64,000 nt of DNA from Cyprinodon diabolis. Taxonomy: Eukaryota; Chordata; Actinopteri; Cyprinodontiformes; Cyprinodontidae. Numbering within the stretch: the first letter of the stretch is position 1; the number at the start of each line of letters is the position of its first letter. Location: NCBI GenBank assembly GCA_030533445.1, contig CM060081.1:4103815-4167814 (forward strand). The letters run 5' to 3'. Shown here piece by piece: positions 54,421-64,000 of the stretch. A program made the translations under genes and the position numbers. The notes under the pieces were generated by a model. That model made no database searches, had not been told where the DNA came from, and was given only the letters and a program-made list of their open reading frames with translations.

Positions 54421-55268
54421 ACACCTTTTATCCTCTTTATTCAGCTTGCCTATCTTTCTTTGACATCTGGCATTAACAAGGGATATAGTACACTCAATTG
54501 TTAATCGCTGGATGTTGTTTTAGTTTGGACCGTCGTCTGTAATCCAAACACATGGCTCTGCATGAAAATCCCTGTATTTTGGCAAGTTCTGAAACATTGC
54601 ACTAAAAGAAGAATCATGCAAACACACTACAACAGTTAGTTTTTCTTGGTTTTAATTTTTTTTTTCAAAAGGAAGCAGTACACTCTTAGTATCATATAAA
54701 ATGAGAAAAATGAAAAAATAAAAATGACCAAAACAAAGTTATACATGTTATTTCTCATCTTTTAGTTTTCAGATTTTTTTTCCTTGTTTTTTGAAGTGTA
54801 ATAGTATTATAGAAAAATATTATCTTACATAGAATAGAACTTTACATAATAAAAAAAATAAAATAAAATAAAAATCCACATTATCAATAAGTACAGTTAA
54901 TGGGCCCAACCCAGAATCGAATGGAGGACGAATACCTAAACATGTCAGAATGTTCAAAACAGAAAATTATTTAAACTATTATATCTTCTGCATTCATTTT
55001 ATTTTGGCACAGAATAAATTGTTGAACATTTTCCTGGTGTTGGACATCAGTGTGTAAATGTATCTGCTCAGTAAGATAATTTTCGCTGACTGGGCTTCAA
55101 ATCAAAAATGTTTTTAGATTACTGTATTCAGCAGTTTTTAGATAACCTTGATATGCAAGGCATTAGCTGTATATTTGTTTCTAGTATAAGAGTTACTATC
55201 TGGATCTTGAGAATGTTGCCCATTACGAACACCACATCAGATGCCCTTTGCACTTTCCAAAAGATATA
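54421..55268. other. Intergenic, AT-rich
   Basis: No gene or clear element recognised. Confidence 0.4.
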
Positions 55269-56693
55269 GGCTCTGTTCGAAAACCTAGGGCGTGTCCTCC
55301 AAGGACGCGGTCTACCTAGACTGGATCCTTCGAAGTCCTTGAAAATAAGGAGACCGGAAGAGTTTAGGCTGTGAATTCGACCACGTCTACCCTTCGGCGG
55401 GTTTTACCGCCGTATGCTATGTTGCTTAGCAACCGTAAACGTTGACACACAAAGCAGGAAAAGAATGAATACAGAAGTTTTCAAACAGGCTAGGTTTGTG
55501 CCAATGTTCTTTTTTTTAAAATGAAAACAGGTCACAGACACTGATTTATGCCATGGAAACATATGGCAAGAAGATGGGGAGGCATGTAGCAAAAAATAAC
55601 AAATATGTAGGCAAAAAAAAGGCCCTGAAAACAGGCTGATGTAAAAGACAGTCTTTACAGTCAATACAGTCTTTTGAACAAAGACAAGCATTTTACCCTA
55701 CTGCTATAAAATGTAGTAGAGTTAACATTAGATGTTAATTAACCAAGATAATAATGAACAATTTTCAATCAATACATGAAAATCAATAGACCGACATCAC
55801 TAGATGGAGGTAGTCTATGCTCTAGAAAGTTACTTTTCAGCCTCTTAACAAAAATGAGAACGCACACACACACACACACAGACACGATACCGACCTGTGG
55901 CGTACACATACAGCAAGAGTGCCATAGCAGATTCCATTTCACCTCAGTAATCTGTTTTCTCAGCATATTTCAGGTTGCTACTCGGCACCAGACACTCAAC
56001 TTGTTTGTTGGTGGTGGGGCTTAAAGAAAAGGCACTAGCGCCACCCAGTGTATGAGCGTCTTTTTTCCTTGAGGAGCTCCGCTCTCGAAGCCTATGGAAA
56101 ATGCATAGACTGGGGGAAAATAGCCCCGCCTTCCCGTAGCGGGATGTACTTGGAAAATTGTACCATAAAACCACATAGCGTTAATCTCACGTAAAAAAAA
56201 TTATCGCCATTAAAATGGCCTCGCGTTAACGCGATAATAACGCGATAATTTTGACAGCACTAATTAGAATCTGTCCTTAAATTACAGCCAAACCCATTTA
56301 CAGTAACAGATTAAAACGTTTAGATAAACCAAACATTACCGCCACATATCTGACTCAATAACTATTAAAACAACTATTTTTCATTAATCTTAGACGGAAC
56401 TATTAAATGACTTGTATTATATTAAACTGAACTTCCAATTTTCACCACTGTTCAGCGCCAAGTAACCTTTACTCTGATCACAGCTTGCTTGGTCTCGCAA
56501 TGAATCCTGGGATATCCAAGAATACCGAGGATACATCAGACCCGTCCTTCAAATCGGGCAAAAAGAAGGACGCATTTTAAGGCCGCATAACGAGGACTCT
56601 TGGAATCCGACCAGACTTCGGCGCCGCGCTATGACGTAATCGGCCTTCGAATCCGGTCTTCTAAGGATGCGTCCTAGGTTTTCGAACAGAGCC
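55269..56693. mobile_element. 1.4-kb terminal-inverted-repeat element
   Basis: The left end GGCTCTGTTCGAAAACCTAG and the inverse of the right end begin with the same 21 bases (with a further G) and remain similar for about 40 bp. The interior has no intact frame with a known transposase domain, so it is non-autonomous or decayed. It contains a CA microsatellite (about 55862-55880) and, at about 56200-56265, a GCGTTAACGCGATAATAACG...TTTTGACAGCACTA end typical of a different fish element, hence nested. No clear target duplication. Confidence 0.85.
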
Positions 56694-57229
56694 ATGGACC
56701 CACAGCTTAGGGATTCCAGCATTTGATTTACTTTGATATCATGGGAAAAAAAATATTGCTGTTGAAACTGACCTCCTAGATATGATAGAAAGTTCAGAAT
56801 TTTCCATTTCCTCTTTCATCCTCTGTTTATCTCTAAAACAAGACAGTATGTAATAAAACCATAAGGCTTTATAATCAACTTTCCCATCAACAAAAATTCT
56901 TATCACTAATTGTCAATATCTTGATGTAGCTACAGAAGTTTATGATAGATAATTATCCTTTTTTGGATGTTTAGAACAATGAAAAAAAATACTTAATTTT
57001 AGACAGAAAACAAATGCAATTAGGTTGAGTTGTAGAGTTACACAATTCTCTGCGGCTTTTCTACTGCTACCCACCCATTACTCCATCCAGACAGTGTCTT
57101 GCCATTGGCTAACATCACATAAATAAATAAAAAAAACTAACGAAGTAAATAGCGATAATCCAACTAAAATGATTTAGTCAAAACCACGTAATAATGAAAG
57201 AGTTTGTGAGTTATAATGATTTAATCTTT
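56694..57229. other. Intergenic stretch
   Basis: No gene or clear element recognised. Confidence 0.4.
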
Positions 57230-58360
57230 GATAATCAAGATGGATTTATGCAGTCTTATAGAAACCTGGCTGCAGGAAGAGGATTTGGTGGTCATAAATG
57301 AGGCAACTCCCACTAGTTATGTAAATTTTCACATACCTGTGGAGGAGGAGGAGGAGCAACGATATTTGTCTATATATCTGACTTACTGATTACTCCAAAG
57401 CCCGTTAATAATTGCAACACTTTTGAAAATTTAATCCTTAGTTTCCCTCATCCAAATTGTAACAACAATTGCTGCTCCATGTTTATGGAATGTAAGCTGA
57501 ATTGTTGGTGCAATGTTGTGATGTAAGTCCTTTGCATTCAAAAGTATCATGTCGATCCTGGTTGATATTCCCACTGTATGATGATCAGAGCAAAGTTGTT
57601 GAAGGTGATTTTAACCCAGATCGCTTGCAGAGTCATTAAACGCATGTCCACGTGGGTCAATGAGCTATTCTCACTGTTTGGCCAGTGAGAAAGGGGTATC
57701 AGACATGATTTCCTTTGTTCAAAATGTTGATATTCTCACACATTCTCATCTTCATACTTTGGACCTTATGCAGATTTGTAGAGTTCTCCTTCCCCAACAG
57801 TAGATTAAACTTTAGCAGAATGTAGCCCCTTTGCAAAAGAAAAACATTAAAAATGGAAAGCTGGCTCCTTTGTTTTATACAGAGCTGCACACACACCTCT
57901 GCAGTAATGATTTTATTGGATTCTTTATAAATAAGATTGATTCTATTAAAAACAAGATAATTGCCCTCCTCTACATATGATTGGTTTATCTCTGGAAGCA
58001 TCTGAAATAACTACAGAATCTGAAAAGTGTTTGGACTGTTTTCGTCTAGTTGAACTTTCAGAGTTAGCAAAACTATTGTCTTTATCTAAGCCTTTAACTT
58101 GTATCTTAGATCCAGTTATAACCAGTATATTTAAGGGAGTATTCCCTTTGATCTCCTCCTATATTTTAGATGTGATTAATCTATCCCTGCTACAGGCTTT
58201 TAAAGTAGCTGTAATAAATATTTATTTAAAAAAACTGTCACTTGACCATGACGACTTGGTCAATTATAGACCTATATCCGATCTTCATTTCTGATTGAAA
58301 AGTCTTTAAAAAATAGTTGCCCAACAAGTTTGTGACCACTTACACCATAAATAACTTCCT
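57230..58360 (+). pseudogene. Decayed LINE ORF2, endonuclease to start of reverse transcriptase
   Basis: Frames in several registers show the end of the endonuclease domain (ETWLQEED followed by a glycine-rich GGG block and ATIFVYISD) near 57260-57400, and the linker to the reverse transcriptase near 57977-58294. The latter ends in SLDHDDLVNYRPISDL, the conserved start of the polymerase. Stops and frameshifts are frequent, and the polymerase core is missing. Compare the intact motif order in the LINE at 1-1968. Confidence 0.7.
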
Positions 58361-60164
58361 AAAGAGTTTCAATCAGTTTGACATGCACAATAAATACTGC
58401 AAATGCTGTGATTCAGGCATCACATTTCAGCAAGGAAATAATATACGTATAGTACGTAGTATAGCCCAGCTTTCAAACCTATAAAATTCAGGCTTTAACT
58501 GATTTAATATGTGATCACTTTGAACAAGAGGATGGTTTATTTTGTCAGCAATTTCTTCATTTTCTGGTAGGGCTTTAAAATTTAGATTTCTTTGTGAAGT
58601 TTAAAGATAATGGACATAACTCTCTGGTTTTCTGGTTAAACCAACCACATCTGTTTCATTCAGTTAGATGTTGTTGGTTTTATCTAAATATTTCTGGAGG
58701 TTTTTTCTAATCTAATATAAAAGTAACCAGGTTAACACTTACAGCATCAACAGACAAACAGGTTCATTTCAAATCTTCAATAGGAGGGAAAAACCCAGAT
58801 GGTTGAGACCAAACATGTAATTTTTGCAGCATGAAATCTAAAGATGAAATGAGGAAAAATATTTGATCACATAAATTGGCTCCTGTCAGCAGCAAAGGGA
58901 TTTGAACTTGCACATTACTGCTTGAAAATGGATTTCTTTTATATTTCTTGCTAAGAGGTGTAAATACATTAAATATGAAATACAAACAGCTGTAAATAAT
59001 AGTCTGTTAGTAAAATGCAAGAACATCTCTGTGCAACTTCTGACATAATAAATGTCAAGTTTCACACAAACTTGTTCATTCATTAATTTTGACACAGAAC
59101 CACGATTCTGGATTGGGCTTCAAACTAAAGCAGAAACCCATATGGGGCATAAACGACCGCACACACATACACGACGTACATACACCCTTTTTGGAAGGCT
59201 TCATTTGTATTTTAATTTTTTACTTTACAGTTTCTTTTATGTGTTTTTTTGGCCACCGGACAGTATAAAATGCACTCACACATTTGTTCAGTTGTACATG
59301 AAAATAAATCCAAAGTTTGAAATTCAACTGTGTGCTTTGTATTATGTGTGGAAGGTTGGAAGAAAATAAATTCCGTGTTTTCTTTACGCTGTTGTTCATC
59401 TAATGCGGACTGAATAACATTTAGTCCTAAAAACCATGACAATAAAATAAGCACCACCAAGTTTGTGATGCTCTCTGTTAAAAATAAAGTAAAAGATAAA
59501 ACTAGAAATGTTCCAGACATGCACATGTGCACCCATGGAAGAAAATGGCTCTCCTGCTCATAGACCCCACCATCCATCTGCACTCAGGGGGAGCAGCTGG
59601 AGCCTTACTGTATTATGTAACAGCACGAGGAAAGATGGAGACCAACACTGAAAAGAAACAGAGGATGCGATTGTTACTGCCAAACACTTTCAGTTCATCC
59701 CTGGACAAAGGCCATTTTGTCTTCTCTCACATTTATATTCTTGTATTCATCCACTGTGTGGCTTATATTTTATCTTTATGTAACCTAGACCCTCAGCTGG
59801 AGGCCTTTTGTTTGGTTGTACCTCACAGACATGAGATAAATATTTATATGAATCAAATATTGAAACGGTTGGGCCAGAACGCTGGACTTTAAACTGCTTT
59901 CAGGCTGAAAGCTGATAACCTTTAGGGACGCTGCCAACGAAGGAGCTTCCTAGAACACACTAGACCCCCTGGGGATCCTCCATATAAAACACTTGTTCCC
60001 CCACACAAAGCTCTATTTCACCCTCAACCAATCTGGACGTGATTAATCGCATCGATGCCTAAGTTAACTCGCGATTAATCGCATTTTAATCGCACATTTT
60101 TTTTCTGATTAACCAATCTGGACGTGATGTAGCTGAAGTCGCCCTAACATCTAAACTCTTGGCA
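58361..60164. other. Intergenic stretch
   Basis: No gene recognised. A TTAATCGCATTTTAATCGCA block near 60045-60100 belongs to a fish repeat family, possibly related to the end seen at 56200-56265. Confidence 0.4.
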
Positions 60165-60465
60165 TTAAAGGAGAAGTCTGGTGATATTCAGAATTCAAAC
60201 TTCTGAAAGTACTTTAAATATGAAATGATTAAATACTGTTCAATAAATGATAAGTGTTTTTAATTGAGAGTAATTTTCATTTGAATGTGCTTTACTGGAG
60301 GCATCCATGTTTGTCAAAGAACACTACTGCCACCTACTGGTTTGTGACGTCACGGTGCGGTATCGGCTGTTGATCAAGTCCCAGTGCTGTATCTGGTGTT
60401 TGCATCTGCATCTATTATCCAAGTCATCTTGAAAACATTCTTCGGAATGTTGGCTACATATTACG
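60165..60465 (+). repeat. CRE-palindrome repeat, copy 4
   Basis: Starts TTAAAGGAGAAGTCTGGTGA and is uninterrupted, so it shows the original arrangement at the site broken at 12391. TGACGTCA at 60345-60352. Confidence 0.8.
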
Positions 60466-60654
60466 TGTTTTTCTCTGAACAGAAGTTCGATGGTAAATCC
60501 TCCCTTTTTAAGTTGGTAATCCACTTTTAATTTTTTTAATGTATTTAATTCTCTTTTACCCAATGTATTCCAACATCCAACTGCGATGAACATGGGCATT
60601 GTCGGTTTCACTATAGCTCTGGTGGTTTCAATGGTGAAGTCTTTTTTTTTTTGT

Positions 60655-61505
60655 TAGCCTGCAATGCCCCATACCTGTCTATGCCACTGAAAGGCGGGTT
60701 GTTAAAGGGAAACGTTGGCTTGGCTGACTAGGCGAGGTCTTAAGTGCCCCTATATAGGGGTTAGGGTTGCAATGCTAGTGGTAAGGAATCGACTCTATCG
60801 CTCCACTCCCTCTGTTTAAGGTTGGTTTTTCCTTAACATAAATGGCTTCCTACACTTCCCTCTCAAACCACCTGTCTTCTTTGTCCAATATGTGAACATT
60901 CTGGTCCTCCAAAGAAAGATGTACCGCAGAGTCTTATCCAGAGGAGGGCGCTCTTCTGTTTTTTGGCCATTCGTCTGTGGAGAGGTTGTTTGGTTTCTCC
61001 AGGTTAAAGATCAGAGCATTCCTCACTGCATTTAACTGCAGACAACACTCCACTCAGATTTGGTTTGGGGGTTTTGTCCTTAGGATGCACTAGCCTTTGT
61101 CTAAGGGTGTTGTTTGGTTTGAAATGTACTGGGATTTTATGTTTGGAGAAAATCATCTTGAGTTTTTCAGAGACTCCAGCAACATATGGGATGGCGATGT
61201 TTTGGCGATTATTCTTCTCACCGTTATGTCCTGCTGTGTGTCTTTTGGATTTCCTTGCTGATTTGACAAACACCCAATTTGGGGATCCACAGGTTTTAAG
61301 AGCATATTCAATGTTTTTCTGTTTTTGTCCTTCCCTTCTGTGCTTCTCGAACTCAACGCTATTCCTGACAGTTTGAAAGGAAGAAGCTTCCTGAATGGGA
61401 AGCGAAACTTTGTCTAACTTGTCCAGTAGATTGTTTTTTTTTTTACTTTTTTAGGAATGACTATGAGCTGGATGAGTCAGAATCTTCACCAGCGTTTTGA
61501 TCATC
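60655..61505 (-). pseudogene. Penelope-like retroelement, C-terminal remnant
   Basis: On the minus strand the frames read NIAIPYVAGVSEKLKMIFSK, PVHFKPNNTLRQRLVHPKDK and VKCSEECSDL (61004-61273), then a decayed GETKQPLHRRMA block and a HILDKEDRWFE-type block. This is the linker and GIY-YIG endonuclease region typical of fish Penelope-like elements. The upstream part (SSRSTEGKDKNRKTLNMLLK at 61153-61356) is in another frame, so there is at least one frameshift, and stops interrupt the endonuclease. The reverse transcriptase is absent. Inactive. Confidence 0.8.
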
Positions 61506-62124
61506 ACGTTATATTTGATGTGTTTTTAATATGTTTTAAAACCTGAACTGAAAGCTAAGAGGCCAAGCTAATGACGCCTGTGTTATTAATACATTTATAA
61601 CAAACAGTTTAAACACTAATATCTGTGTTTTCTGACCTGCTCACTATATTTGATTGCTAAAATATGACCCAGAGCCCTTTTAAAAGAATCTCCTCCTGTC
61701 TTCTAGCCATTAGCTTTTTTATGAACTGATTTTGCATTGTAAATTGGTTTGAATGAGTTCAACTTGTTCTAAGTTAGTATAAAAATGTATTTTAACCATG
61801 CAGACAGTTATTTTTACTTCTGGCTCCTAGAAAAACAATGTTAGATTGTGCTAGATTTGGCACTAGGCTCTTTTTTGAAATAAAGGTGCTAGAGGGATTT
61901 GAAAAGTCCCTAAACATAGCGACAAAAGAGCTAAGTTGGTAACACTGGTCTTTGCATCGTATGTTTTCAAATGGTTTGCTGCTGTCTGTTTGGACCTTTC
62001 TGAACATGTGCAGCAAATGGACTGATCCAATATGGTGGAAACTGAAGGGGGGCTGAGACATACATAATATTATAAGCGTTCTGATGGCATTTTAGCGAAA
62101 AGATTTTTCTATCTAAAAACATAA
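61506..62124. other. Intergenic stretch
   Basis: No gene or clear element recognised. Confidence 0.4.
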
Positions 62125-62250
62125 TTTATATGCACAAATAAGGAATAGTTGTATTAACCATACATGTAAAAAGAGTTTTATGGGGCCGCCAGGAACTTGG
62201 GGCCCTAGGGAACTGCCTAGTATTGCCTAGTGGTAAATCCCCCACTGAAC
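62125..62250 (+). repeat. hAT-like element right-end fragment
   Basis: TTGTATTAACCATACATGTA, GGAACTTGGGGCCCTAGG and GGTAAATCCCCC match the right end of the element at 8848-9387. Confidence 0.75.
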
Positions 62251-62389
62251 TCACCCACCCTGTTTTTCCATGCAGAGCTGCCCACGTAGCTACAAATCTT
62301 CCTATATGCATGTTATTTTTTATGCTATGTTATTTTTTATTGTATTCGAGCTCTTAGGTATTTCTTGTTTGCCTTCTGAACAACACAGA

Positions 62390-62901
62390 TCCAAATTTTT
62401 TTAATGCGACCCAGGCCACTTGGCTATGTGGTCCTGAATCCGATACGAATCTGATCTTTTCAAATGCAGCCTGTGTGTTAACTGCCAGGTCGGATTAATC
62501 CGACCTGAATGTCATTAATACCCGACAGTGGTCACTCCTCTGCTTCTTATTATGCAGAAGTGGCAAGAAAAACAAGACCCATGACGGACAACAATGCAAA
62601 GAGCAGTATTTATGTTTAACCCTCTTGGAAAGATTGAGTTTTTAAGGTTGGGAAAGATCGCTAGATAATCTCCAGCACTACCATCCATGTTTACTTCTGA
62701 AACACAGAGCATGCTTGCTTGTGACGTCATTGCGTTCTCTACTGCGCATGCGGGACACTTAGGTTGCATGAATGCAGTTAACACAGGAGATCACATACAA
62801 GTCGCAAATATTTGGAAATGTGAACAGCAATGCAAAAAAAATCAGATTTCACAAAAAAAAAATCGGAATTGAGTATCAAGGCCTGCAGTGTGAACGTAGC
62901 C
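62390..62901. mobile_element. Left-truncated copy of the 1.6-kb inverted-repeat element
   Basis: GCGACCCAGGCCACTTGGCT, CTACTGCGCATGCGGGACAC and the end CCTGCAGTGTGAACGTAGCC match the element at 31052-32687. The left terminal repeat is missing. Confidence 0.7.
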
Positions 62902-63190
62902 TTTTTTCCCTAGGTCCCTTCTAGACTCCTCTGTCCACACCTGCTCCCAATCTGCTGATTAGCCTGATCTTTGTTCAGTCTCCCATTATACACCTCATGT
63001 TCAGTCACTGTTTGCTGGTTCCTTCTTGTTGTTAGTTGCTTCCTAGTCTCTGACTCACCACGTGAGGTTTCCCTGATGTTTTCTGGTTTTTTGTATTTTA
63101 GAGTTTTGGATATCTGCCTCAATTTTTCATTAAACCAACAATAACTCATCTCTGCTTCACTAATCTCTGCATTTGGGTCCTCAAGAAACC
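62902..63190 (-). repeat. Dispersed repeat, reverse of 6366-6670
   Basis: CACCTGCTCCCAATCTGCTG and CTCTGCATTTGGGTCCTCAA are the reverse of the repeat at 6366-6833. It abuts the terminal repeat at 62901 directly. Confidence 0.55.
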
Positions 63191-64000
63191 TCACCCTCCT
63201 AGTTGACATTAGTATGAACATTTGCTTGTTTAGAGTACGAAAAATTAAGTCTTTTAAAAAGACATTGGAGAATACATTTATGTTTAATTTGTTCTTGATT
63301 TTTTTCTGAACCGCTCAAGAACAATAATTTCAGCAGTAGTAACGTTATTTATCTGTTTTAAAGAATTTTTGGTTTCTTACTAATTTCTTTAATGATTTTA
63401 TGTGCAGAAGAAGACAATTTAAAGGCCTCTCTCCAAAAAAAGAATATTCCTAAACCAAGTGTGTTAAACAGTCTTTACTTATGATCAACTAATAAACTGT
63501 CTATATCTGAATGAACCATTTATTAAAGACTGATTTCACGCAGTTTTCTACCTTCAGTCCTAATATACTCCCAGAAGACGACATCTAGTTCTTTCTTTGA
63601 CTAACATAACACATGCATTTAGGTAAAAAAATAAAATCATATCAATTTGGTAGATCTTCTTTCACTGATGAACAAACAAAAAAAGAAGAGTTTCTGAAAT
63701 ATGCAATTTCTAATCTTTTTGGTGCGATTTTGGAAACAACACAGAAAACTTCCTCTTGGCTGTTGAAAAAACTTTTGGTGCTTTTTTAGATTGTAGCCAT
63801 AAGTTTTTTTTTTTAACATGTAAAGAATAAACTGTATAACAGCAGTACCACTGATTGGTAATGGGATGTTTGCATGCATTGCGTTTTCAGTCTCTGTATG
63901 TAGCATTATTGCTAGCCTATGTTCAGGTTCAGGCCAGTCACAGTAAATATGTTTAAAATGTATGACTCGCTGTGTCAATGTGCTTTAAAAACAGATTAAA
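63191..64000. other. Intergenic, AT-rich, right edge
   Basis: No gene or clear element recognised. Confidence 0.4.

Overview
The window is nuclear DNA of a teleost fish. One intron-rich vertebrate gene sits in a sea of fish-type transposable elements: L2/CR1-like LINE 3' ends, a Tc1-like transposon, hAT-like miniature elements, a Penelope-like remnant and minisatellites. The species cannot be named from the sequence alone.

The only host protein gene I can support is slc6a6, the sodium- and chloride-dependent taurine transporter (TauT), on the + strand. A TATA box (10244-10251) lies about 58 bp downstream of a full match to the tonicity response element consensus (10176-10186, minus strand). 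A non-coding first exon probably ends at the donor at 10384. Fourteen coding exons run from 18834 to 40743 and join to 1881 nt (626 residues plus stop), with every junction GT-AG and in phase. A 3'UTR of about 4.1 kb probably ends after the AATAAA at 44825. Whether this is the a or b teleost paralogue is not resolved.

Layout: 1-10.2 kb is upstream intergenic DNA made largely of transposon copies (LINE, deleted Tc1, LINE 3' ends, a 540-bp hAT-like element with perfect 8-bp target duplications). 10.2-44.85 kb is slc6a6. Its large introns 1, 3, 6, 9 and 12 carry two arrays of one 30-bp minisatellite, a 268-bp segment present twice with one mismatch, nested hAT-like elements, a long terminal-inverted-repeat element, and two copies of a mobile element carrying the start of a RecQ-like helicase reading frame. 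44.85-64 kb is downstream intergenic DNA: a near-complete but broken Tc1-like transposon, two miniature elements with clear termini, a LINE fragment and a Penelope-like remnant with a GIY-YIG-type tail. I see no second host gene.

The signals most worth following are the helicase-carrying mobile family (34610-34933 and 38180-38729), the tonicity element at the slc6a6 promoter, the 268-bp near-identical duplication, an interspersed repeat that keeps a perfect cAMP-response-element palindrome in all four copies, and a charge-changed residue (Lys449) at a normally acidic transporter position. All comparisons with known families are from memory of those families; no database search was possible.
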